Assembly: GCF_902499555.1 (NCBI RefSeq)
Contig: NZ_CABVMM010000004.1
Span: 186,001-250,000 of the forward strand
DNA length: 64,000 nt
Source of the DNA: Mesonia oceanica
GTDB lineage: Bacteria; Bacteroidota; Bacteroidia; Flavobacteriales; Flavobacteriaceae
Reading direction: 5' to 3'
The notes under the pieces were generated by a model. It searched no databases. It was not told the origin of the DNA and worked only from the letters and a program-made list of their open reading frames with translations. Of this stretch, positions 53,404 through 60,625 are shown piece after piece; position 1 is the stretch's first letter; each line of letters opens with the position of its first letter. Made by a program: the position numbers and the translations under genes.

Positions 53404-55330
53404 ATTCTTTCTTCAGCTTTGCCAATACTGGTTTATTTACTTCTACTTTATGTTTTTCACGTAAGGAATCCATCCATTCATCTTCCAGTTCTTCTTGATA
53501 TTCTGAAATCACCTGTCCTTTAGCATCTTCAAAACTTCTTTCTTTAGAAGCTGAAATTTGGTTCACCTTCACAACAATAAACATACCGTTGTTTTGATAA
53601 ACTTTGCTAACGCCTTTTTTTCCTTTAAATTTTTTCGGTAAAGAGGTCTCACCTTCTGTAAAAGTTCCTTCACTAAAAAACACCTCTTCAAAGTCTTCTT
53701 TTAAATCTTCTAACGACTCCCCGTTTTGCAGTTCTTTTCTTACTTTTTTAATTTCCGATTTATCATCTGCAGATGCAATAATTGCTTCGTAAGTGGTTGG
53801 AGAAACATAGTTTCCTTTATGAGCTTGGTAGTATTTTTTTAAAGCTACAGAATCTTCCTTAGCCGCATTCCATACTTTCTTTTCCATCAAATCGAATAAC
53901 AACAAACCATTTCTGTATTCTTCAATTACATGAGCATATTCTTCATCTACTTCAGCTAAGTGCTCACGGTGGTATTCTCTTATAAACGATTCTTTAAAAT
54001 CTGCATACCAAGCATCTAAAGCTTCATTGGTAGTTTTAAAATTTCCAGGACGCTTTTGTCGTTTAGCTATGTACTTGGCAAAATCTTGATAAGTCTGCCC
54101 TTCATCTTCTATACTGATTAAGTTTCGCTGCGGAATATTTTTTAATGCTGAAGCTTCCCATGGTCCGGCGGTAATATTTTCTTTAATATTATTTTTGAAA
54201 TAGGATAATCCCGGAGAATCCTCTTTAAGAGTGTACAAAGATTGAATATGATCAAGCACCTCTGAAGCAATTAACTGCGCTCTTGAATCTTTCTTGATGT
54301 TTCTTTCTAAGTTAAACTTTTCTTCCTCAAAACTTCCCACGTCATCCTTATCTAAAAGCTTTACAATATGCCAACCGTACTTAGTCTTGAAGGGTTTTGT
54401 GATTTCTCCTTTCTCAGTTAAAGAAAAGGCCGCATTTTCAAACTTTTCAGAATTTAACCTTCCTCTTTTAAAGGTGTTTAATTCCCCTCCGTTTACAGCC
54501 GTATTTTTATCATCACTAAATTGTTTAGCTAAATCTTCAAAAGCCGCACCTTCTTGGAGTTTTTTATATAAATCTTCTATTCGTTCTTTCGCTTCCTCCT
54601 CATTGTTTTTATCTTCAATCATAATGTGGGCAATGGTAACTTCGCCCTCATTTTCACGCTTATCGTTTACTTTGATTAAATGATAACCAAATTTACTTCT
54701 TACCGGCATGGAAATGTCCCCAATTTCTGTTTCATAAGCTCCGGTTTCAAAAGGGTAAACCATATTGAAAACCCCAAACCAACCTAAATCACCACCATTC
54801 TGTCTCGCTGAAGGATCGTCTGAATATTTTCTGGCTAATTGTGCAAAGTTTTTATCTGAATTTAAAATCTCTTTTCGTACTTCTAAAGCCTTATTGTAAA
54901 CTTCCAAGGTGTCTTCTGGGGAAGCATCAGGCTTTAAGTTGAAAAGAATATGACTTGCATTCACCTCCTGCTGCATTCTTTTATAAGCTTCTTCAACCAA
55001 TTTTTCGGAGACTTCACTCTGGTTGATATATTTTCTAGCTAATTGTTTTTTATAGATATTATACTCACCAGTAAAAGTAGGAAGTGTATCTAATTGTAAA
55101 TCTTCCGCCTCGATGACTTTCAATTTATAATCTATAAATAGGTCTAGATATTCATCTACATCTTGTTGCTGCTCTTCTTCAATAATGGATAAATTTTTAG
55201 AAAACACACGTTCAAACTCATCGGCATAAACTGGTTTTCCATCTATCGTAAGTAATACATCTCGTGATTGCTGAGCAGACAGGGAAACAACTGCAAATAA
55301 GCAAAGTAAAAGAAATGAAATTTTTCTCAT
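53396..55330 (-). CDS. PpiC-type peptidyl-prolyl isomerase with two parvulin domains
   Basis: This 644-residue exported protein has a signal peptide ending VSLSAQ. The two parvulin domains are NASHILFNLKPDASPEDT to RSKFGYHLIKVND and TIAHIMIEDKNNEEEAKER to KTKYGWHIVKLLDKDD, with the usual YSDDPSARQNGGDLGWF loop. A long helical C-terminal half of about 280 residues follows. It is the first gene of the four-gene operon (PpiC, SurA-N lipoprotein, SurA-like, MoxR) and has a consensus promoter. Confidence 0.88.
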   Translation of the reverse strand: MRKISFLLLCLFAVVSLSAQQSRDVLLTIDGKPVYADEFERVFSKNLSIIEEEQQQDVDEYLDLFIDYKLKVIEAEDLQLDTLPTFTGEYNIYKKQLARKYINQSEVSEKLVEEAYKRMQQEVNASHILFNLKPDASPEDTLEVYNKALEVRKEILNSDKNFAQLARKYSDDPSARQNGGDLGWFGVFNMVYPFETGAYETEIGDISMPVRSKFGYHLIKVNDKRENEGEVTIAHIMIEDKNNEEEAKERIEDLYKKLQEGAAFEDLAKQFSDDKNTAVNGGELNTFKRGRLNSEKFENAAFSLTEKGEITKPFKTKYGWHIVKLLDKDDVGSFEEEKFNLERNIKKDSRAQLIASEVLDHIQSLYTLKEDSPGLSYFKNNIKENITAGPWEASALKNIPQRNLISIEDEGQTYQDFAKYIAKRQKRPGNFKTTNEALDAWYADFKESFIREYHREHLAEVDEEYAHVIEEYRNGLLLFDLMEKKVWNAAKEDSVALKKYYQAHKGNYVSPTTYEAIIASADDKSEIKKVRKELQNGESLEDLKEDFEEVFFSEGTFTEGETSLPKKFKGKKGVSKVYQNNGMFIVVKVNQISASKERSFEDAKGQVISEYQEELEDEWMDSLREKHKVEVNKPVLAKLKKEFE

Positions 55331-55352
55331 TTGGTTTCTTCTTAAAAGTGAT

Positions 55353-55382
55353 CAAAAATAAAAAATAATAAAGGTTTTACAA
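55353..55382 (-). promoter_or_regulatory. sigma-ABfr promoter of the periplasmic chaperone operon
   Basis: Read on the minus strand: TTG (55382-55380), exactly 19 nt, then TATTTTTG (55360-55353), 22 nt before the PpiC ATG. Confidence 0.8.
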
Positions 55383-55484
55383 GCAATTAATTAACGCTAT
55401 ATTGAAAGATTAAGTATATAATGCTGTTGAAGTAGGTAATTACCCCATTAGGCACTAAAGAAACAGGATTATATTTTCATTTTT

Positions 55485-55498
55485 AGTAACTTTAATAC
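55485..55498 (+). promoter_or_regulatory. Putative variant -7 element upstream of the SRPBCC gene
   Basis: AGTAACTTTAATAC, identical to the motif at 8522-8535, contains TAACTTTA (TAnnTTTA) 19 nt before the ATG at 55517. Confidence 0.3.
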
Positions 55499-55516
55499 TC
55501 TAAAACTAATTCAGTC

Positions 55517-55972
55517 ATGAAATATACTGTTGAAGTAGTCATCGAAAAGTCCAGAGAAGAAGTAATTAATAAAATTGGTAGCATAGAAAACCTGAAACAT
55601 TGGCAAAGTGGTCTTGTAAAAGCTGAGCCTATTTCTGGCATTCTTGGAGAGGAAGGCTCAAAAATGAAACTTGAATACAAAATAGGCAAGCGGGAGATGA
55701 CCTTGATAGAGACCATTATCAAGAAAAAGCTTCCTACTGAATTTCATGCAACTTACGATACCAAAGGCGTGCATAATATTCAGAAAAACTATTTTCAAGA
55801 ATCAAAGCCACAACAAACCCGATGGATTTCTGAATGTGAATTTCAATTTAGTGGTTTTACTATGAAAATTATGGGGTTTTTAATGCCAGGTGCTTTTAAA
55901 AAGCAATCTTTAAAGTATATGAATGACTTTAAGGCTTTTGTAGAAGAAGGAATAAGTGTTTCGAATCAATAA
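55517..55972 (+). CDS. SRPBCC (START-like) family protein
   Basis: This 151-residue protein has the SRPBCC fold pattern: an N-terminal strand and helix (YTVEVVIEKSREEVINKIGS, then LKHWQSGLVKAEPISG), a run of strands (KMKLEYKIGKREMTLIETII) and a long C-terminal helix. Such proteins bind hydrophobic ligands in a deep pocket; the ligand is unknown. It is a single gene, convergent with ettA. Confidence 0.78.
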   Translation: MKYTVEVVIEKSREEVINKIGSIENLKHWQSGLVKAEPISGILGEEGSKMKLEYKIGKREMTLIETIIKKKLPTEFHATYDTKGVHNIQKNYFQESKPQQTRWISECEFQFSGFTMKIMGFLMPGAFKKQSLKYMNDFKAFVEEGISVSNQ

Positions 55973-56003
55973 AAAATCCCAATCAAATTGATCAGGATTT
56001 TTT
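55971..56003. terminator. Bidirectional terminator between the SRPBCC gene and ettA
   Basis: AAAAAATCC (55971-55979) pairs with GGATTTTTT (55995-56003), with a short inner ATC/GAT pairing. Confidence 0.65.
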
Positions 56004-56024
56004 AATGCTCACTTTTAAGAAAAA

Positions 56025-57716
56025 CTATCTTGTAAGTTTTTTATACTTGATTCGTTTTGGCATGATATCACCCCCTAAACGTTTCTTTTTGTTTTCTTCA
56101 TAATCTGAGAAACTGCCTTCAAAGAAATATACTTGAGAATCTCCTTCAAAAGCAAGTATATGGGTACAAATTCGATCTAAGAACCAACGGTCGTGAGAAA
56201 TCACTACGGCACAACCGGCAAAGTTTTCTAAACCTTCCTCTAAAGCTCGAAGCGTATTGACATCTAAATCGTTAGTTGGCTCATCAAGTAACAATACATT
56301 TCCTTCCTCTTTTAAAGTCATTGCCAAATGAAGTCGGTTACGCTCTCCACCTGAAAGCATATCTACTTTTTTATTTTGTTCGCTGCCGCTAAAGTTAAAT
56401 CTACTTAAATATGCTCTCGAGTTTACTTCTCGACCGCCCATCATAATCAATTCTTGCTCATCACTAAAGTTTTGCCAGATAGTTTTCTCTGGGTCAATAT
56501 TCGAGTGACTTTGATCTACATAAGCAATCTTCGTCGTCTCTCCCACTTCAAACGTACCTTTATCAGGTTGTTCTTCCCCCATAATCATTTTAAAAATAGT
56601 GGTTTTACCGGCACCATTCGGACCAATAATACCAACAATTCCCGCTTGTGGAAGTTTAAAGTTTAAATCTTCATAAAGCAATTTATCTCCAAAAGCTTTG
56701 CTTACGCCATTCGCTTCAATTACATTAGTTCCCAAACGCGGACCATTCGGAATGAAAATTTCCAGTTTTTCATCCATTTGTTTTTGATCTTGGCTTGCTA
56801 ACTTATCGTAATTATTTAAACGTGCTTTTTGTTTAGCCTGTCTTCCTTTTGGCGCCATTTTCACCCACTCCAACTCTCGCTCTAAAGTTTTTTGGCGTTT
56901 AGAAGCCGCTTTTTGCTCTTGTGCCATTCGTTTAGATTTTTGGTCTAACCAAGAAGAATAATTTCCTTTCCATGGGATTCCTTCCCCTCTATCCAACTCT
57001 AAAATCCAACCGGCTACATTATCTAAGAAATAACGGTCGTGCGTTACAGCAATTACCGTTCCTTTATATTGCTGTAAATGGTGTTCTAACCAATGTACCG
57101 ATTCAGCATCTAAGTGGTTGGTTGGCTCATCAAGTAATAAAATATCGGGCTCTTGCAACAATAATCTACAAAGTGCTACCCGACGTTTTTCTCCTCCTGA
57201 AAGTACCGAAATTTTCTTATCGGCATCCGGAGTTCTTAACGCATCCATTGCAATTTCAAGTTTGGTATCTATTTCCCAAGCATTAGAAGCATCTATTTCA
57301 TCTTGTAACTGCGCCTGACGATCCATTAACTTTTGCATCTTATCGGCATCTTCATATACTTCCGGTAAGCCAAACTGATCATTAATCGAGTTGTATTCAT
57401 CTAAAATCGCTACCGTTTCGGCAACACCTTCTTTTACAACTTCTAAAACTGTTTTTTCCTCATCAAGCTTAGGTTCTTGCTCTAAATATCCTATAGAATA
57501 TCCTTGAGAGAAAACTACATCTCCTTGATAGTTTTTCTCTTCTCCGGCAATAATTCTTAACAAGGTAGATTTACCTGAACCGTTAAGCCCGAGAATACCG
57601 ATTTTCGCCCCATAGAAGAAGCTTAAATATATATTTTTTAATACAGGAGTATTGGCGTTTTTATACGTTTTTGTAACTCCCGACATCGAGAAAATTACTT
57701 TCTTATCGTCTGACAT
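56025..57716 (-). CDS. ettA: ABC-F ATPase, EttA-like translational throttle
   Basis: EttA binds the ribosomal E site and gates translation according to cellular energy state. The 563 residues hold two ABC domains with Walker A motifs GILGLNGSGKSTLLR and GIIGPNGAGKTTIFK, signatures LSGGEKRRVALCRLLLQ and LSGGERNRLHLAMTL, and Walker B segments LLLDEPTNHLDAESV and LLLDEPTNDLD. They are joined by a basic linker (KRMAQEQKAASKRQKTLEREL, MAPKGRQAKQKARLNNYDKL). There is no membrane domain. The length matches EttA. A structured RNA-like element lies directly upstream (57746-57833) on the same strand. Confidence 0.92.
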   Translation of the reverse strand: MSDDKKVIFSMSGVTKTYKNANTPVLKNIYLSFFYGAKIGILGLNGSGKSTLLRIIAGEEKNYQGDVVFSQGYSIGYLEQEPKLDEEKTVLEVVKEGVAETVAILDEYNSINDQFGLPEVYEDADKMQKLMDRQAQLQDEIDASNAWEIDTKLEIAMDALRTPDADKKISVLSGGEKRRVALCRLLLQEPDILLLDEPTNHLDAESVHWLEHHLQQYKGTVIAVTHDRYFLDNVAGWILELDRGEGIPWKGNYSSWLDQKSKRMAQEQKAASKRQKTLERELEWVKMAPKGRQAKQKARLNNYDKLASQDQKQMDEKLEIFIPNGPRLGTNVIEANGVSKAFGDKLLYEDLNFKLPQAGIVGIIGPNGAGKTTIFKMIMGEEQPDKGTFEVGETTKIAYVDQSHSNIDPEKTIWQNFSDEQELIMMGGREVNSRAYLSRFNFSGSEQNKKVDMLSGGERNRLHLAMTLKEEGNVLLLDEPTNDLDVNTLRALEEGLENFAGCAVVISHDRWFLDRICTHILAFEGDSQVYFFEGSFSDYEENKKKRLGGDIMPKRIKYKKLTR

Positions 57717-57745
57717 ATTTTCTATTAATTGTTTAAAGTTATTTT

Positions 57746-57833
57746 GGGCGTTTGCTGCGCACCGCGCTATTCGCTCTTTCTTTTTTTGCCACTTATTAAA
57801 GCAAAAAAAGGATGCCGCTGCTATCGCTAACGC
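57746..57833 (-). ncRNA. Structured RNA element (Flavo-1-like), copy A, upstream of ettA
   Basis: On the minus strand it runs GCGTTAGCGATAGCAGCGG ... AGCGAATAGCGC ... AACGCCC. An outer stem GCGTT/AACGC (57833-57829 with 57752-57748) closes it. Inside are a long hairpin TTTTTTTGC/GCAAAAAAA (57809-57801 with 57789-57781) and a small hairpin GCGC-GGT-GCGC (57767-57757). A second, diverged copy with the same three helices is at 58798-58890. It resembles the Flavo-1 class of putative RNAs known from Flavobacteria; the class assignment is from memory and needs checking. Confidence 0.6.
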
Positions 57834-57874
57834 AAAAATAAGAATTTAAAACTATCGAATTTCTATTTTCGCTA

Positions 57875-58333
57875 TCAATGTAAATTCAACAATCGAAGTA
57901 TTATTAATAATTGTCCGGTATGATAGGCATTATGCTCTACAATAAGCAGGAGTTCCCGAAATAAGCTATGCTTATCACTATTTTTAATAGTCTGATTTAA
58001 ATCTGTTTCCGATTGTTGAATAAGCTTGATAAGCTCTTCCCTATCTTTAAAAAATTTGTTCTTTAAATCTTCCCAAGCTTGCTCATTATTGGGAGCTTGT
58101 TCTTTAGGCCAATAACCATCGGGCCACTTAGGAGCTTTATAATTATTGTTTGAAATATATTCGAAGATATCCTGCTGGGCAAAAACAATATGATAAAATA
58201 ACTCGTAAAAAGAATAAGGCAATCCATAAGGTCTTTCTCCCAATTTCTCAAACGTAATTTCTTCTAAAATTTGATCGATGGGAGTAAAAGCTTCCCCACC
58301 TTGCAAATGTTTTATCAGTTGTTCTTTCATCAA
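57875..58333 (-). CDS. DinB/YfiT-like four-helix-bundle protein
   Basis: This 152-residue protein of the DinB-like superfamily has metal-ligand histidines in FYELFYHIVFAQ and in LLIVEHNAYHTGQLLIILR, matching the three-His pattern of the fold. The superfamily includes thiol-dependent transferases; what this one does is unknown. It ends about 40 bp before RNA element copy A and points the same way as ettA. A second ATG one codon later is equally possible. Confidence 0.82.
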   Translation of the reverse strand: MMKEQLIKHLQGGEAFTPIDQILEEITFEKLGERPYGLPYSFYELFYHIVFAQQDIFEYISNNNYKAPKWPDGYWPKEQAPNNEQAWEDLKNKFFKDREELIKLIQQSETDLNQTIKNSDKHSLFRELLLIVEHNAYHTGQLLIILRLLNLH

Positions 58334-58420
58334 CTATTTTTTATTTATGCAAAAACCCTACTCTATTTCAGTTTAATTTAGGGTTTTAAATTCAATTTCA
58401 TTTCAACATTTAAGCTTCGC

Positions 58421-58603
58421 TTACACTCTTCCTTTTAATGCATTAAAAACCCAAGCAATAGCGAAAAAACCTACACCTACTGCACCAAAACCATAACCGG
58501 CTACTTCTCTATATTTAAATGCTGCTAGAGCAATTAAGCCTAAACCTACAATTATCATAATAAATGTGGCCCAAGCCAAGACTGTATTTTTGTTCATACT
58601 CAT
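58421..58603 (-). CDS. CAL67264-family small membrane protein
   Basis: This 60-residue protein has two membrane helices (NTVLAWATFIMIIVGLGLIA and GFGAVGVGFFAIAWVFNALK). The family name comes from a marine flavobacterial sequence and its members are nearly all flavobacterial; the function is unknown. The start may be the third codon (MNKN). It lies upstream of the DinB-like gene on the same strand and is divergent from the acyl-CoA carboxylase. Confidence 0.85.
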   Translation of the reverse strand: MSMNKNTVLAWATFIMIIVGLGLIALAAFKYREVAGYGFGAVGVGFFAIAWVFNALKGRV

Positions 58604-58797
58604 ATTTCTATTTATTTAGGGGTATATTCAAGCTAACTACAAATTTATAATATTATTAATAGTTTTAATATTTATTAAGAAATCAAAATTGAAACTAAGC
58701 TTTTCTATCATTTTTTTATAAATATCCTACTTTTTGCTTTATAATTTAGTTATAAAAATGATAAGCTTTTTGTATTTTCGTTCTCAAAAATAGAAAA
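58604..58797. other. A+T-rich divergent intergenic region
   Basis: No frame is seen. TATTTTCG at 58772-58779 is a weak -7 candidate for a plus-strand transcript covering RNA element copy B. Confidence 0.35.
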
Positions 58798-58890
58798 GCG
58801 TGAGGGATTGAGCGGTATGTTTAAGCTCTTTTTATTTTTATTAAAATAAAAAAGCGAGTAGCGAAAGCCCGGCCCGATAGGGTCACGCCC
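58798..58890 (+). ncRNA. Structured RNA element (Flavo-1-like), copy B, upstream of the acyl-CoA carboxylase gene
   Basis: It runs GCGTGAGGGATTGAGCGG ... AGCGAGTAGCG ... CACGCCC. The outer stem is GCGTG/CACGC (58798-58802 with 58884-58888). The long hairpin is TTTTTATTTT/AAAATAAAAA, and the small hairpin is GCCC-GATA-GGGT (58872-58875 with 58880-58883). All three helices match copy A in position, but their sequences differ in a compensated way. The element ends 15 bp before the carboxylase ATG. Confidence 0.6.
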
Positions 58891-58905
58891 AAAAAATATA
58901 ACTGA

Positions 58906-60549
58906 ATGGATATCAAATTCAATAAAAACGAAGATCATAATAAATTATTGGTTTCAGATTTACGCAGCAAGCTTGCTAAGGTAAAACTAGGCGGTGGTGA
59001 AAAGCGTATTGAGAAACACCACGCTAAAGGAAAAATGACGGCTAGGGAACGAATCAACTTTTTACTTGACAATCCTGATGACGCCATTGAAATTGGTGCT
59101 TTTGCCGGCGATGGAATGTATAAAGAACATGGCGGTTGCCCAAGTGGAGGGGTCGTCGTTAAAATAGGAAAAGTTTCGGGCAAACAGGTGATTGTGGTAG
59201 CCAATGACGCCACAGTAAAAGCGGGAGCTTGGTTCCCGATTACCGGAAAGAAAAACTTACGAGCGCAAGAAATTTCGATTGAAAACAAATTACCGATTAT
59301 CTATTTGGTAGATAGCGCCGGTGTTTACCTACCGATGCAAGACGAAATTTTTCCTGACAAAGAGCATTTTGGAAGAATTTTTAGAAACAATGCGGTGATG
59401 AGCAGTATGGGCATAACACAAATTGCTGCGGTAATGGGAAGTTGCGTGGCCGGTGGTGCATATTTACCGATTATGAGTGATGAAGCTCTGATTGTTGAAA
59501 AAACCGGAAGTATTTTCTTGGCGGGAAGTTATTTGGTAAAAGCGGCTATTGGAGAAAGTATTGATAATGAATCTTTGGGAGGAGCAACCACGCATTGTGA
59601 AGTAAGTGGTGTCACCGATTATAAAGCAAAAGACGATAAAGATGCGCTTACCAAAATTAAAAATATCATGGATAAAATTGGTGATGCAGAGACGGCTGGT
59701 TTTAATCGAAAAAAAGCAGCAAAACCAAAATTAGATCCTGAAGAAATTTTTGGTCATCTACCGGCGAAACGAAGCGATCAATATGATATGATGGAAATTA
59801 TTAACCGATTGATTGATAATTCTGAATTTGAAGAATATAAAGCCGGATATGGGCAAACGATTATTACGGGATACGCCAGAATAGATGGTTGGGCTGTTGG
59901 GATTGTTGCCAATCAGCGAAAGATTGTAAAAACAACTGCCGCGAAAACCAAACCTACCGAAATGCAGTTTGGGGGTGTAATTTATTCTGATTCGGCAGAT
60001 AAAGCGACGCGATTTATAGCGAATTGTAACCAAAAGAAAATCCCTTTAGTGTTCTTACAAGATGTCACCGGATTTATGGTAGGCAGCAAAAGTGAACACG
60101 GTGGTATTATTAAAGATGGTGCTAAAATGGTGAATGCCGTGAGTAATTCGGTAGTTCCTAAGTTTACGGTAGTGATAGGGAATTCTTATGGTGCCGGAAA
60201 TTATGCGATGTGTGGGAAAGCTTACGATCCTCGTTTAATTGTTGCTTGGCCAAGTGCTGAACTAGCGGTGATGAGCGGAAATTCTGCAGCCAAAGTTTTA
60301 CTACAGATAGAAACTGCTTCTTTAAAGAAAAAAGGTGAAGAAATTACAGAAAAGAAAGAAAAAGAACTCTACGATAAAATTAAAGCAGATTACGATAAGC
60401 AAATAAGTCCGTATTATGCAGCTTCAAGAATTTGGACAGACGCGGTAATCAATCCGTTAGATACGCGAAAATGGATTTCTACCGGTATTGAAGCAGCTAA
60501 CCATGCGCCAATTACCAAAGATTTTAATTTAGGAGTGATCCAAACTTAA
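58906..60549 (+). CDS. Acyl-CoA carboxylase beta (carboxyltransferase) subunit
   Basis: This 547-residue biotin-dependent carboxyltransferase contains the N-terminal and C-terminal carboxyltransferase halves (KMTARERINFLLDN, LVDSAGVYLPMQDEIFPDKE, MGSCVAGGAYLPIMSDEA; then FLQDVTGFMVGSKSEHGGII, GNSYGAGNYAMCGKAYDPR). The combination of MQDEIFPDKEHFGRIF and this length resembles methylcrotonyl-CoA carboxylase beta, with propionyl-CoA carboxylase as the alternative. No biotin-carboxylase partner is nearby, so the alpha subunit must be elsewhere. It is preceded by structured RNA element copy B. Confidence 0.9.
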   Translation: MDIKFNKNEDHNKLLVSDLRSKLAKVKLGGGEKRIEKHHAKGKMTARERINFLLDNPDDAIEIGAFAGDGMYKEHGGCPSGGVVVKIGKVSGKQVIVVANDATVKAGAWFPITGKKNLRAQEISIENKLPIIYLVDSAGVYLPMQDEIFPDKEHFGRIFRNNAVMSSMGITQIAAVMGSCVAGGAYLPIMSDEALIVEKTGSIFLAGSYLVKAAIGESIDNESLGGATTHCEVSGVTDYKAKDDKDALTKIKNIMDKIGDAETAGFNRKKAAKPKLDPEEIFGHLPAKRSDQYDMMEIINRLIDNSEFEEYKAGYGQTIITGYARIDGWAVGIVANQRKIVKTTAAKTKPTEMQFGGVIYSDSADKATRFIANCNQKKIPLVFLQDVTGFMVGSKSEHGGIIKDGAKMVNAVSNSVVPKFTVVIGNSYGAGNYAMCGKAYDPRLIVAWPSAELAVMSGNSAAKVLLQIETASLKKKGEEITEKKEKELYDKIKADYDKQISPYYAASRIWTDAVINPLDTRKWISTGIEAANHAPITKDFNLGVIQT

Positions 60550-60572
60550 TTTTCAAAATTGAAATAAAAAAT

Positions 60573-60607
60573 AAAAAAAGTGAGGTTCAAAAAACCTCAC
60601 TTTTTTT
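60573..60607. terminator. Bidirectional terminator between the carboxylase and GH85 genes
   Basis: Positions 60573-60587 pair perfectly with 60593-60607 (core AGTGAGGTT/AACCTCACT) with A and T tracts on both sides. Confidence 0.93.
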
Positions 60608-60625
60608 ATTTGTGCGGTTAGACGT

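Noticed and set aside
54294..54683. 129-codon plus-strand frame inside the PpiC gene
   Set aside because: Antisense shadow, Ser/Leu/Phe-rich as expected from reading Lys/Glu codons backwards.
57652..57849. Plus-strand frame across the ettA start and RNA element copy A
   Set aside because: Covers the N-terminal coding part of ettA antisense and the structured element; the translated product is low-complexity.
58935..59288. 117-codon minus-strand frame inside the acyl-CoA carboxylase gene
   Set aside because: Antisense shadow of a clearly assigned enzyme.
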